Assembly: GCF_021190915.1 (NCBI RefSeq)
Contig: NZ_JAIOAP010000014.1
Span: 62,001 to 126,000, forward strand
DNA length: 64,000 bases
From: Cohnella silvisoli
GTDB lineage: Bacteria > Bacillota > Bacilli > Paenibacillales > Paenibacillaceae
Reading direction: 5' to 3'
Under the pieces are notes generated by a model. That model searched no databases and was not told the DNA's origin. It saw only the letters and a list, made by a program, of their open reading frames with translations. Below, piece by piece: positions 1 through 10,600 of this stretch. Each line of letters opens with the position of its first letter. Position 1 is the stretch's first letter. Made by a program: the position numbers and the translations under genes.

Positions 1-2544
1 AGAAGCAATTGAATTCAAGGTATTAAAAAGAAAATGCGGGTTGATTTGGGCTTGGAGCAGATTCGTTTCCATACGAATATGGTCAATCGCGGACACTTTG
101 ACGCTTAGAAGGGTTCTTACCCTAGATTTCAACTCCGCTCTCTCGATCGGTTTCACCACATAATCGTTGGCCCCTGCTTGAAATCCCGTTACCAGATCGG
201 CCAATTGGCTTCTGGCGGTCAGCATTAGGACCGGGAGTTCGTACAGCGTATAACGTTCTCGGACTTTGTTGCACACCTCATAACCGGACATTTGCGGAAG
301 CATCACATCCAGTACGATCAAGTCAAATTTAAGCATGCCTTCCAGTTCTTTAAGCAAGTCCTCTCCATTCGAGAACACGGATATTTTCATTCGTTCGGAC
401 GACAAAATTTGCAACATGACGTGGACATTCACCGGATCGTCATCGACGATCGCGATATGCTTCTCCCCTTCGGAATCGACAAAGGAAGGGAGCTTCTGAT
501 TATACTCCTCGAGGATCTCCGTATCGGTACGCGTCGAGGCAAGCAGCGCGGCAATGGATCCATCCCCGTTCCAACAATCGGGCTGCTCCGAGGCGACCGG
601 AATTGCGAATGAAAATGCAGTACCTTCTCCGGGAACAGACTGAACGCGAATGTTTCCTCCGTGCAGCTCGACAAGCCGTTTGCATATGCTTAATCCAAGG
701 CCGACCCCTGCCATTCGGGTATTGTTGTCCCCGTTCCCTTTGATAAAACTTTGGAAAATTTCTTCCTGCCGTTCTTTCGGTATACCGACCCCGGTATCGG
801 AGACGATGATTTCGATGCTGCCGGACATTTCGGAAGCCTCTATCCTCACTTCACCCTCCGGCGTATGCTTGATCGCATTATGAATCAGGTTAAAAATAAT
901 TTGGAACAAGCGATGTTCGTCCGCATACACGGCAGGCAGTTGGTCGGATACCCGATTATTCAGCGAAATATTTTTCCCGTCGGTCAGATAACTCATTACG
1001 CTTAGAACCGCAGCAACGACCGGACGCACATGCACCGGCTGTCGGTTTAATCCAACCGCGTCATCGTTAATATAAGAAAGATCAAGAATGTCGTGAAGCA
1101 GGTGCGACATTCGCCGACCTACGGTAAGCGCCATCTTCAAATTGGCCTCTTGCCCGGCAGTTAAACGCCCTTCTGAGCCTTCCAACAAAGATTGCACGAT
1201 ATTGATCATTCCGTGAAGGGGAGTTCTAAGCTCATGCGAAGTGTTGGCGAGAAACTCGTTTTTGGTTTTATCCGACTTGAGCAGCTGCTGCGAAAGTCGT
1301 TCATTCTGGACAAAATTCCGAAGTATCCGGCCGGAAATCAACAATACCATGGCCCCCATCGATAATAGCAGTCCAAGAATATCGATGTCGTCCATACTGA
1401 TCCATTCTTTCAAGTAATAGACATACATCAGCATCTGATACAGCATGCCATACGTGCTGACAAGGTAATAAGCGGCGTCCTTATTGCCGCGAAGGCAGCT
1501 TTTCATCAGCACCCAAATCGAGAATGCATTCATCACGACGGTTAGGACGGTTGCCGGCAACTCTAGGCTCGTGAAAACAGGGGCTGGCGCCAGCAAACAG
1601 ATCAACCCATACACGGCGATGATCCCCTGGAAGATTCTAACCCAGACAACCGAACTGTACTTCCCTCCCAAATAGGCAGTAACGCTAATATACGAATACA
1701 TCATGACGGCGTAAGACAGGCAATGGATTTTTCCTCCCCACTCGTTGCTTATGTCGGGAAAGGTTTCCAGCAGCAACTTCTCTCCTAAGGTAGTTAAGTA
1801 TATAGCTGCGATCGCCAAGAATAAGCCGATGTAGAGAACGGCCTTATCCTTCCGAATAAATGCATATACAACGAGGAAACAAACGCCGAGCAGGCCAAAA
1901 ATGCAAAAGGAGAACATGTCGTAGACGATGGAGGATTCCCGAATGACCATAATGTCCGGCTGAAGTCCGAGCCAAATAGGCTGCAGCATGCCTCCTGCAT
2001 AAGCGGTATCATAATTGGCCACTTGAATGACTAGGTCGAGCAAGGGGCGATCCGATTCGAAATAAATAGGATAGGGAGATTGATCGGCGATATAGTCCTG
2101 CTTCGAGGAAGAAGGATTGCCTCTCGTTTCTATTAACCTACCGTTTACGTACAACGCATGCGCAGAGTGAATGTCGGAAATCCGCATACCAAGCAAGGAG
2201 GACGTATTCTCTTGAAGCTGAACGGTAATATGATAGGTTCCGTAACCGAACGGCGTTGTTTTCCCTTCCCGCACATAATCATTCCAGTTTCTCGGCAATT
2301 GTACCCGCTGTCCCGGTGAATGTGCGGATATTTCCGCTGGCGTCAGAAGCTTTCCACTGAAAAACTGCCAATCCCCCCGAAAAGCAACCGGACCTTCGTC
2401 CTTCAAATTCCATTCTCGCAAATCCAGGAGACCATTATTCGCGGCGGGGCCCGAAGGCGCTGGGGCGAAAATAGTAACCGCACGATAGATAATAGCCAGG
2501 ATAAAGAGAACGAACAGCAGCCACAGTTTCCAAGATTTAAGCAT
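1..2544 (-). CDS. Hybrid sensor histidine kinase/response regulator, 7TMR-DISM type (3' end beyond window)
   Basis: The frame is open from an ATG at 2544, preceded by GGAGGAACC, to the left edge (848 codons), so the gene is cut by the window and not broken. Order seen: N-terminal membrane anchor, an extracellular jelly-roll-like domain (about residues 35-190), seven-helix 7TMR-DISM-like membrane region (about 200-390), HisKA with H-box NTSHELRTPLHG (His437), HATPase with the GLGLSICKRL box, a receiver with the acceptor Asp in LIVLDVM (Asp746), then the start of a LytS-type second kinase core (QINPHFLFN). The second ATPase domain must lie outside. It is a paralogue of the gene at 7644-10730. 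The ligand is unknown; the extracellular fold suggests a carbohydrate or other small molecule (inference). Confidence 0.9.
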   Translation of the reverse strand, partial: MLKSWKLWLLFVLFILAIIYRAVTIFAPAPSGPAANNGLLDLREWNLKDEGPVAFRGDWQFFSGKLLTPAEISAHSPGQRVQLPRNWNDYVREGKTTPFGYGTYHITVQLQENTSSLLGMRISDIHSAHALYVNGRLIETRGNPSSSKQDYIADQSPYPIYFESDRPLLDLVIQVANYDTAYAGGMLQPIWLGLQPDIMVIRESSIVYDMFSFCIFGLLGVCFLVVYAFIRKDKAVLYIGLFLAIAAIYLTTLGEKLLLETFPDISNEWGGKIHCLSYAVMMYSYISVTAYLGGKYSSVVWVRIFQGIIAVYGLICLLAPAPVFTSLELPATVLTVVMNAFSIWVLMKSCLRGNKDAAYYLVSTYGMLYQMLMYVYYLKEWISMDDIDILGLLLSMGAMVLLISGRILRNFVQNERLSQQLLKSDKTKNEFLANTSHELRTPLHGMINIVQSLLEGSEGRLTAGQEANLKMALTVGRRMSHLLHDILDLSYINDDAVGLNRQPVHVRPVVAAVLSVMSYLTDGKNISLNNRVSDQLPAVYADEHRLFQIIFNLIHNAIKHTPEGEVRIEASEMSGSIEIIVSDTGVGIPKERQEEIFQSFIKGNGDNNTRMAGVGLGLSICKRLVELHGGNIRVQSVPGEGTAFSFAIPVASEQPDCWNGDGSIAALLASTRTDTEILEEYNQKLPSFVDSEGEKHIAIVDDDPVNVHVMLQILSSERMKISVFSNGEDLLKELEGMLKFDLIVLDVMLPQMSGYEVCNKVRERYTLYELPVLMLTARSQLADLVTGFQAGANDYVVKPIERAELKSRVRTLLSVKVSAIDHIRMETNLLQAQINPHFLFNTLNSIAS

Positions 2545-2732
2545 GGTTCCTCCAAGTTGAAACCCGTCTTCGCTGCCCGAACGGCGGGAAATGTGAAATG
2601 TCGAATGGTATACCCTAATCCCTACTATTATTGTTTCGATAGATTGGTAAAGAAATCCTTTACTCCTTACCCAGCAAGGAAATAAGAAGGCGGAATCCAT
2701 CTAGTCGCTGGGCCTGTTGGGAATGCAAATAA

Positions 2733-2770
2733 ACCGGCTTCGCCCTCCCATCAAGGAAGGCAAAGCCGGT
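2733..2770 (-). terminator. Intrinsic terminator after gamma-glutamyltransferase
   Basis: Arms ACCGGCTT/AAGCCGGT extend through mostly paired GGC and CCTCC segments. On the minus strand the stem is followed by TTTATTTG. It lies 26 bp beyond the stop of the gene at 2796-4397. Confidence 0.75.
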
Positions 2771-2795
2771 ATGTTGACGCTCTATCGGCACTCTT

Positions 2796-4397
2796 CTACC
2801 AGCCTATCGCGAATCCGTCGCCTCTCGGGTCGGCCGCTCCGCTGATAACTCCGTTATCTTCGATCAGAATTCCTTGCGCCTGCCCCATGATTCCGTCCCA
2901 CGAGCTCATCGCATCAACCTCATGGCCCCATTCCTCGAGCCGTTCGATTTCTTTCCCGAGCTCTCGGTTTTCGATTTTCAACCGGTCGCTCTCTTCTCCC
3001 CACGTCCGACCGTACACCCAACGCGGGAGCCCGATCGCTTCTTGAATCGTATACCCGTAATCCATGACGCCGGTAATAATAGATAATTGCGTCTGGGGCT
3101 GGCCCTCTCCCCCTTGCGTTCCCACGAGCAAATACGGCTTGCCGTCCTTGAGCGCCATCCCGGGCATAAGGGTGTGGAACGTCCTCTTTCCCGGTGCGAG
3201 CACATTCGGATGGGTATCGTCCAGCGAGAAATAAGAGCCCCGATTTTGCAAAATAATTCCGGTGTCTCCCGCGACGTAAGCGGAACCGAAGTCGTAATAG
3301 AGGCTTTGGATAAAAGAAACCGCGTTTCCTTCCTCGTCCACGACCGCCGCATACGCCGTATCTTGGCCCATCGGCACCGAATGGAAAGGACTGGCCTGAT
3401 TAGGGGGGAACGCGATTTGGGCGCTGAGTTGGGTTGCCAATTCCTTGCTCAACAGTTGCTCGATAGGTACAGAAACGAAGTCCGGATCGCTAAGGTACAT
3501 GTCCCGATAAGAGAAAGCCCGCTTGATCACTTCCGTCACAAGATGGTAGAATTCCGCGGAATGTCTCGGTATGCCCTCTAAATTTATCGTCTCAAGAATA
3601 TTCAACATCATCAATAAAGAAAAGCCTTGGGAATTCGGCGGCATCTGATAGATGTCCTTCCCCCTGTAGGTGACAGATAACGGCTCCACCCAATCGCAGC
3701 GGTGCGAGCGAAAGTCTTCCTCTGCGAGAATTCCGCCGTCCTTGCGAACCGCATCGACAATTCGGCGCATAAGTGCACCATTATAGAATGAATCGCGGCC
3801 TCCGCTAATAATCGACCGCAACGATTCGGCTAACTGAGTTTGAACAAGCCGGGCTCCTTCGGACTTTAATTCGTTCGTCAACGGATCGATGAACAATTCG
3901 GACAACACGGGGTCCGCCCTAAGCAGCAGCTCATCCCGTTGCATCCAGCCGTGCAAGTCGCGGGAAATCGGAAAACCTTTCTCCGCATACTCGAGAGCCG
4001 GCGTTAGCAGCTTCTCCCATGCGAGCTTGCCGTACTTGGACCACACTTCCCACCAAGCGTCCACCATGCCGGGAACGGTCAGAGCACTCCGAACGCCGCG
4101 ATCCGGCAGTCTGGCTAACCCTTCGCTTCGGTAAACGTCGGGGTTCGCCGTCTTCGCTGCACGGCCGCTGCCGTTAAGCCCGATGACCTTGCCCTCTTCG
4201 GCCGAGTAAATCAAGAAAAAGCTATCCCCGCCGAGTCCCGTCATATGAGGATACACAACCGCTAACGCGGCGCTGATGGCGACGGCAGCGTCGATGGCAT
4301 TGCCGCCTTGCGCGAGCACCAAGCTTCCGACATGGCTGGCCAAATAATGGGGAGACGTAACCATGAAACGATACGCGCGCGGCATAACGTTATTCAT
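2796..4397 (-). CDS. Gamma-glutamyltransferase family protein
   Basis: Ntn-hydrolase of the GGT family: a precursor that cleaves itself before a Thr that becomes the nucleophile. The catalytic Thr is probably Thr347 in QDTAYAAVVD, followed by the expected DEEGNAVSF stretch; the substrate-pocket GTQGG segment is downstream. At 533 aa it is near full length. No signal peptide is evident, so it is probably cytosolic like B. subtilis YwrD and unlike secreted Ggt. I chose the ATG at 4397, which overlaps the pucG stop (ATGAATAA), over an upstream in-frame start deep inside pucG. It is translationally coupled to pucG, so a role in nitrogen salvage or purine breakdown is likely but unproven. Confidence 0.88.
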   Translation of the reverse strand: MNNVMPRAYRFMVTSPHYLASHVGSLVLAQGGNAIDAAVAISAALAVVYPHMTGLGGDSFFLIYSAEEGKVIGLNGSGRAAKTANPDVYRSEGLARLPDRGVRSALTVPGMVDAWWEVWSKYGKLAWEKLLTPALEYAEKGFPISRDLHGWMQRDELLLRADPVLSELFIDPLTNELKSEGARLVQTQLAESLRSIISGGRDSFYNGALMRRIVDAVRKDGGILAEEDFRSHRCDWVEPLSVTYRGKDIYQMPPNSQGFSLLMMLNILETINLEGIPRHSAEFYHLVTEVIKRAFSYRDMYLSDPDFVSVPIEQLLSKELATQLSAQIAFPPNQASPFHSVPMGQDTAYAAVVDEEGNAVSFIQSLYYDFGSAYVAGDTGIILQNRGSYFSLDDTHPNVLAPGKRTFHTLMPGMALKDGKPYLLVGTQGGEGQPQTQLSIITGVMDYGYTIQEAIGLPRWVYGRTWGEESDRLKIENRELGKEIERLEEWGHEVDAMSSWDGIMGQAQGILIEDNGVISGAADPRGDGFAIGW

Positions 4398-5634
4398 CTT
4401 GACCCGCCCCTTCCCTATATACGGCAAGAGCTGCCTGAACCGACCGTCCCGCAACGGGATGATAGCCACGCAAAGGCAGCACAGCCTCCAACGCGGCCAG
4501 AGTTAGCAGAACGTTTGATTTACGGCAGCTGTATCCCATCGTTCCGATTCGCCATATCCGCCCTTTAAGCGGACCGAACGAACTCGCGATCTCGATGCCG
4601 AAATCCGCCAGCAATTGGCTCCTGACCGCTTCCCCGTCTACCCCGTTCGGGATGGCGACGCAGGTAACGACCGTCATCTTGCAAGCCGGATCTCCGTACA
4701 AGTTAAGGCCCATCGCTTCAAGCCCCGCCATCAGCGCGCGCTCGTTCAACCGATGCCTTGCGAACCTTTCCTCCAAACCTTCCTCAAGCGCAAGCCGTAA
4801 GCCTTCCCTCAATCCGTACAGCATAGCTGTCGCTTCGGTATGGTGGTTCAGCCGGAGCGGACTCCAGTAATCCTGGAGCTGCGCGAGATCCAAGTAATTG
4901 CTGCGGATGAACGATACCTCGCCGCTGTCTGAGTATCCTTCGGGCCTAATTCCTCTCTCGATTCTCTTCCGCTTCAAGAGCCGCGCTTCGACTCGTTCAT
5001 TGTAAGTAAGAGGCGACATGCCTGAAGGAACCGACAAACACTTCTGCGTTCCGCCGATAACCGCGTCCAGCTTCCATTCATCCGTCTCGACCGGCAAGCC
5101 GCCGATCGTCGCGACCGCATCGACAACGAGCAGCAGGTCCCGCTCCCGGCAAGCATGGCCGATTTCGGCGAGCGGCTGAAGCCGTCCCGTCGACGTCTCG
5201 CCATGAACGATGGCTACGATACTCGGCTTCTCCCTGTCGATAGCGGCAATGACTTCCTCCGTGGAAAATACTGATCCCCATTCCTTCTCGATCGTGACGA
5301 CCTCGGCTCCGCATCGCTCGGCGATCTCGGCCAAGAGGTAGCCGAAGCGGCCGTAGATAGGCACAAGAACCCGTTCCCCGGGCTCGATCAGTCCGGTCAG
5401 CACCGCTTCGATTCCCGAGCGGGACGTTCCGTCAACCGGGAAAGCCCAGCGGTTGGCCGTCCGGAACAAGTCCCGAAGCATCTCCATCGTCTCATTCATT
5501 AACGAAGTAAATTCCGGATCGAATTGACCGAGCATCGGATAGGACAACGCCCTGGATACGCGCGGATCGACCTCGACCGGTCCGGGCGTCATAATGATGC
5601 GGGGTGAAGGAGATAAATCCGCATATTTCTTCAC
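4390..5634 (-). CDS. pucG: (S)-ureidoglycine-glyoxylate aminotransferase (class V)
   Basis: PLP-dependent class V aminotransferase, 414 aa. The opening IMTPGPVEVDPRV, the VDGTSRSGIEAVL block, VHGETSTGR and GGTQKCLSVPSG (PLP-binding Lys198) closely match B. subtilis PucG, which transfers the amino group of ureidoglycine to glyoxylate in allantoin breakdown. The C-terminal IASSFGPL..RIGTMGYSC block is also present. It lies divergently from a PucR-type activator and its last codons overlap the gamma-glutamyltransferase start. An alanine-glyoxylate or serine-glyoxylate aminotransferase is the alternative, but similarity across the whole length favours PucG. No other allantoin-pathway enzymes are in the window. 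Confidence 0.85.
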   Translation of the reverse strand: MKKYADLSPSPRIIMTPGPVEVDPRVSRALSYPMLGQFDPEFTSLMNETMEMLRDLFRTANRWAFPVDGTSRSGIEAVLTGLIEPGERVLVPIYGRFGYLLAEIAERCGAEVVTIEKEWGSVFSTEEVIAAIDREKPSIVAIVHGETSTGRLQPLAEIGHACRERDLLLVVDAVATIGGLPVETDEWKLDAVIGGTQKCLSVPSGMSPLTYNERVEARLLKRKRIERGIRPEGYSDSGEVSFIRSNYLDLAQLQDYWSPLRLNHHTEATAMLYGLREGLRLALEEGLEERFARHRLNERALMAGLEAMGLNLYGDPACKMTVVTCVAIPNGVDGEAVRSQLLADFGIEIASSFGPLKGRIWRIGTMGYSCRKSNVLLTLAALEAVLPLRGYHPVAGRSVQAALAVYREGAGQDE

Positions 5635-5866
5635 GTTGCTTCCTCCCCATATGCTAGCTTATATTGTGAACTCGGGATGAAAACTACCACGTCGGACAAC
5701 CGGAGACAGATAACAACTCCATCTTATCTCTAAAAAATGTAAAAGTCATTTGCTAAAGTGCACAAAAATATATTCATACGTTAGCTAATATAAATAATTA
5801 CACCTTTCTTTCGGCGATTATGCTAATTTAATGTTAAATATCATTACATCGCAGAGGTGCAACGCC
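5635..5866. promoter_or_regulatory. Divergent pucG/pucR promoter region
   Basis: This 232-bp A+T-rich gap separates divergent pucG and pucR. The inverted segments GCTAGCTTATATT (about 5652) and GTTAGCTAATATA (about 5780) are candidates for regulator binding. I do not see the TTGGTTAA core of the B. subtilis PucR box. The last 36 bp could code an N-terminal extension of pucR (ATG at 5831), but that start lacks a ribosome binding site. Confidence 0.45.
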
Positions 5867-7528
5867 ATGATGCTCAAAGATTTAATGAATGTCCCCGTCC
5901 TCGCCTCCGCCCGCGTTATTGCCGGCGCGAATGGGCTGACCCGCGAAGTTCAATCGGTCAACATCATGGACGCCCCGGACATTATCCAATACTTAAAGCC
6001 CGGAGAGCTTCTCCTGACAACAGCCTACATCGTGAAGGACGATCCCCATGCGCTGCGTATGCTTATATCCAATATGAGCCAAGTCGGATGCGCCGGAATC
6101 GCCATCAAAACCAAACGCTTCTTATCCGAGGTTCCGCATCCTGCCATCCAGATTGCCGACGAGCTCCATTTTCCGATTATCGAATTGCCCTTGAACCACA
6201 CTCTCGGCGAAGTGCTCTATGACTCCGTCAGCTTTCTTCTGGAGAAACGGACCGATGAGCTCAAGTACTCGCTCGAGAGCCATCAGAACTTCGCGAACCT
6301 GGTGTTGCAAGGCCAAGGAATTCCCGAGATCATCAACTCCCTATCCCAACTGCTCGGAGCCCCGGTGCTGCTCCTTGATCCTTCTTTGAACTCGATCGCA
6401 ACTTCCGCCCACTTCAACGTAGTTCCTTATTCGGAAGCCGTCGGGCCTCTTAAGGAGCTCATGTCCGCTTATTCACCCAACGAGCCGACCCGCAACCTTC
6501 GCCTGCTCGAGCCCGATCACCTTCCGTTTCGGCAGCTTGTCATTCATCCCATCCAGACGGTTCAGTTCCAGGGCTATCTGATCGCATTTTCCGACGAGGA
6601 CAAGAAAAACCCTTTGCCTAAGCTAGCGGTGGAGCAAGCCGTAAACGTCATCCGGTTCGAGCTGTTGAAAAAGCAAGCGGTCAAGGAACGGTCGCGGCGC
6701 TATAAAAGCGAGTTTTTAAGCGACTTGGTCGAAGGGTTCTTCACGTCGGAGCTGGAGGTGCTTCACCGCGGCAAAAAATACGGGCTGACCGATCGCTGCC
6801 TGTCGTTCTGCATCGCCGTTAAGCGAGATCCGATACCGGCGAAAAATAGAGGACCGCAGGAGGATAAGGGAGTTGCGGAGAGCGACGTATTCTACGAAGT
6901 CATCAAGAGAGAAATCAAGAGCGCCGGCCTATCGTTCGCCATCTTCAACAAGAATGACGCGCTCATTCTCGTCGTCTCGTTGCCTAAGAGCGAGAGCAAA
7001 GGTCACGAAATGCCCGCGAATCTGGAGGAGAGGCTAAAGGAAGCGATCTTGCGGATCGAGAGAGTTTCAGGTATTGCCGTCTCCCTCGGGGTGGGAAAGC
7101 CCGTGGTCAAGCTGCTTGATTGCCCCGTCACCTATAAGGAAGCGGTCGAGGCGTTGCAATATGGATACCGTTCTAAACGGAGCCGGTTCGTCCAGTTTTA
7201 CTCGGGGAAGGAGCTCATCGATTTGTTCCGGCTTGTGCCGGAGGAAGAACTGCTGAACTTCTATGAGAATACTTTCGTAGGATTAGAAGGGCTGGAAAAG
7301 AAAGAGAAACACGAGTTGCTGAAGACTTTGCTCGTCTATCTGGACAATCACGGACAAATCGCGGATACCGCCAAGCAGCTCTATATTCACCGCAATACCG
7401 TGGTCTATCGATTGAATAAGCTGCAGCAGCTGACAGGCCGGGAATTCGACGTGCCGGGGGACAGCCTTCGTTTTCGCATCGCCTTCCTTATAGAACCTCT
7501 GTTGAAGATTACGTCAATGTCCCCTTGA
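5867..7528 (+). CDS. pucR: PucR family transcriptional regulator
   Basis: PucR-type regulator, about 553 aa. The N-terminal PucR domain begins LKDLMNVPVLASARVIAG and includes NIMDAPDIIQYLKPGELLL. A central GGDEF-like region spans roughly residues 290-430. The C-terminal helix-turn-helix (HTH_30) reads GQIADTAKQLYIHRNTVVYR. I chose ATG 5867 because GAGGTG sits 7 bp upstream; an in-frame ATG at 5831 has no such signal. It is divergent from pucG, and PucR proteins typically control ureide/purine genes, so pucG-ggt is the likely target. Family members also control other nitrogen pathways. Confidence 0.87.
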   Translation: MMLKDLMNVPVLASARVIAGANGLTREVQSVNIMDAPDIIQYLKPGELLLTTAYIVKDDPHALRMLISNMSQVGCAGIAIKTKRFLSEVPHPAIQIADELHFPIIELPLNHTLGEVLYDSVSFLLEKRTDELKYSLESHQNFANLVLQGQGIPEIINSLSQLLGAPVLLLDPSLNSIATSAHFNVVPYSEAVGPLKELMSAYSPNEPTRNLRLLEPDHLPFRQLVIHPIQTVQFQGYLIAFSDEDKKNPLPKLAVEQAVNVIRFELLKKQAVKERSRRYKSEFLSDLVEGFFTSELEVLHRGKKYGLTDRCLSFCIAVKRDPIPAKNRGPQEDKGVAESDVFYEVIKREIKSAGLSFAIFNKNDALILVVSLPKSESKGHEMPANLEERLKEAILRIERVSGIAVSLGVGKPVVKLLDCPVTYKEAVEALQYGYRSKRSRFVQFYSGKELIDLFRLVPEEELLNFYENTFVGLEGLEKKEKHELLKTLLVYLDNHGQIADTAKQLYIHRNTVVYRLNKLQQLTGREFDVPGDSLRFRIAFLIEPLLKITSMSP

Positions 7529-7643
7529 ACATCTTCTGCCACTGCGATGTCAACAACGGCAGATCCCGAGAAAGTCCATCCGCAAAGGATGGAATCATGG
7601 ACCGTTAGGAACTGGTATAAGTGGATAAGAGCTAAGCATCGCT

Positions 7644-10600
7644 TTATTTTCTCGCGGCAAAGGAAATGAGGGTGCCTTCTCCGGGAGAGCTATGAATTTG
7701 AAGACCTTCGCCGTAGAGCTGCTTCAAGCGACGGTCCGTATTGATCAGGCCGATTCCCGCTCCTCGTCCGACCGCTTCCGCTTGTTTGTGCAGAACTTGA
7801 TGCAGCGTTTCCCCGTCCATGCCTATTCCGTCATCTTGAACGGAGATCTGCACGTAGCCTTCGAATTCGGTGATGCGAATATGAATCTTGCCTCCGCGGG
7901 CACGCATCAGTATGCCGTGTCGAACCGCGTTCTCTACAAGGGGCTGTATGGACAGCGGCGGGATATACAGCTGCAAGTCGTCATCCACTTCCCATATGAC
8001 TTCAATCCGGTCTTCAAAACGCTCCTTCTCGATATACAGATAAGCACGAACGAGCTCCAGTTCTTTAGATAACGGAACAAAGCGCTCCGAATTATGAAAG
8101 TCGAAGCTGGCCCTCAGGTAGTCCCCAAATACCAACAGCAATTTTCTCATTCTTCCGATATCGATTGCGCTGAGCGCGGCTAAGGAATTCAGCGTGTTAA
8201 ATAGAAAATGCGGCTGAATTTGCGCTTGAAGCCATGCACCTTCCATACGCATCTGTTCGCGCACGGCCCGGGTCACTTCCGTTAATGCCCGCACCCGGGA
8301 TCTTAATTCCAACGCATCGACGGGTTTTGTCACGTAATCGTTAGCCCCCGACAGAAAGCCGGCTTCGATATCTTCCGCTCTATTGCGCGCCGTAAGAAGC
8401 AGTATCGGCAGCTCCGAGTGGGAGAATCGGGTTCGAACGGCTTGGGCGACTTCATAGCCGGACATGTGAGGCATCATAACGTCAGTAATGATGAGATCCC
8501 AAACTTTGGCGTCCAAGAGAGATAAAGCCTCCGAGCCGCTTGTAGCCGTTACGATATCGTAATTTTCCAGGGAAAGCACGCTTATTAATACGCTCAAGTT
8601 AACAGGGTCATCGTCAATCGCAAGAATATGCGGTCTATCTTTATTCGCGTTTGCAGGCACAAGCTCGGGACGTCCGGATGTGACCGCTTCGTTGGCAGAA
8701 GCTATCTCGGAAGCCGTGAAGGAAGCGAGTGGCTGGGCAATAAACCCATCCGCTATCGGAGCGGCAGAATCGGAAATCGGCATGGAAAAGGTGAATACAG
8801 ATCCACGCGTTGGCTTGGAGCTGACCGTAAGCGTGCCCTGATGGAGCTCTACCAGGTGTTTGCTGATAGCTAATCCAAGCCCAAGACCCGTTATGCTGGC
8901 CGTCGTTTCGACGTCGCCTTGTTCATAGGGCTGGAATATTCTACTTTGCGTCTCTTCATCCATTCCGATCCCGGTATCCGAGATTTGGATGAAAACTTTG
9001 CCGTCCTCGGTAAAGGCGTCGATCATGATCTGTCCTTCATTCGTGAATTTGACCGCATTGTGTAGAAGATTGAAAATAATTTGGATAAGCCTGTTCTCGT
9101 CCGCGAGAACGGGCGGCAGTGTGCTTGGGATGTTATTAATGAGCTGGATAGGCTTGCCTTCCGTCATGAATCGGATCATATCCAGCACGCCTGAAGCCAC
9201 CGTCTGAACTTGGAGACTCGTTGGATGCAATCGTACGCGATTCTCCTTAAATCGGGTTAGATCCAGCAAATCGTTCAGCATGTAGGACATTCGTTTGCCT
9301 ACGGAGACAAGCAGCTTCATGTGGGTTCTATTTCGATCGTCGTCATAGGGGCTATCGCTATCCAATACGGTTTGAGCAATATTCAGAATGCCGTGAAGCG
9401 GATTTCTCAGTTCATGGGATGTATTCACTAAGAACTCATCTTTGAGCTTATCTGCCGCTTGCAATTGCTCGGCTAGCTTGGCCGTTTGGGCCGAGGTACG
9501 GAAATAGCGTTTGAACCAGAACAGAGCGAAAGCGATAAAGGCGGCAATCATATCGATAGGGTAATAACCGCTTTCGATCCAGCCCGTGTTTTTGATGACC
9601 CCCCATATCATGTTCACGGTAATGCCCGTAACGCCGAGCAATAAATAAATCGCGTCGGGGATGCCTCTTCGGGTAGCCAGCACCATAAGAGTGGGAACGA
9701 TAATATACGGGATAAAGACGATTAACGTATGCACGAGGTCGGTATAGCTAAGAAGCCGGGTCGGCAAGAACAAGACGAATAAGGCATAGAGGCCGCACAA
9801 GGCCACGTACCAACGAGCACCTTTGAGAATCGAGAACGAGGGCAGCAGGTGCTTGGTATACTGTAAGATAGACACGGCGGCGCCCAAGAAAGAGAGGTAA
9901 TACAGCTTATAGGTCCATTCATAGTTAACCGGGAACCATGCCGGTAAAATGCGGTCGTCATCAATGAGAATCGTCATAATCGCGCTAATATTCGATAGAG
10001 AAAAATAGAGCAGCGCTTTCTGCCGGGCTCCAATAACATAGAGGATAAGCGCATATATGGCGTGCATCAGCAGGATAAAACAAACCGTCAATTGCGTGCC
10101 TATGGAGAACCAATAGGCTCGATCCATGGCAGCTTCCGTTCCGAACTTGATCGGTTGCATCATTCCGCCCATAACGTGATCATCGTAATTCGCAACGTGG
10201 ATGACAATGTCAATGACGCTCCGATCGGTCGTGAACGAAGTCGAGTAAGGTACGTTCCCCCCTGTATACGCCTCAGCACGATCAGCCGGTTGACCGGATT
10301 GGGCAAGCAATTGGCCATTCACGAATAAAGCGGAGGAAGAGGATATACCCGGTACTCGGATGTTATAAGGTTCTTTACTATTCGGTTCAACCAAGATACG
10401 TAAGCGATAAGATCCGTATCCAAAGGTTGAATTGTTTTTCTGGGATAAGTCCTTTGTCCAGCTTCCAGGAACCCGCGCGATTTGGGTGCCGCTATCTAGC
10501 ACGCCCCCATCATTGGAGGTTTGCGCAACTAGCTTATAGGGGTAGAATTCCCACTGACCATTCAACGAGAGCATTGGACTGGAGTGTCGATCCCAACCTC

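Noticed and set aside
1..2544. A broken sensor kinase, because no closed long reading frame ends inside the window
   Set aside because: Triplet-by-triplet checks at several places show one continuous frame from ATG 2544 to position 1. It is simply cut by the window edge.
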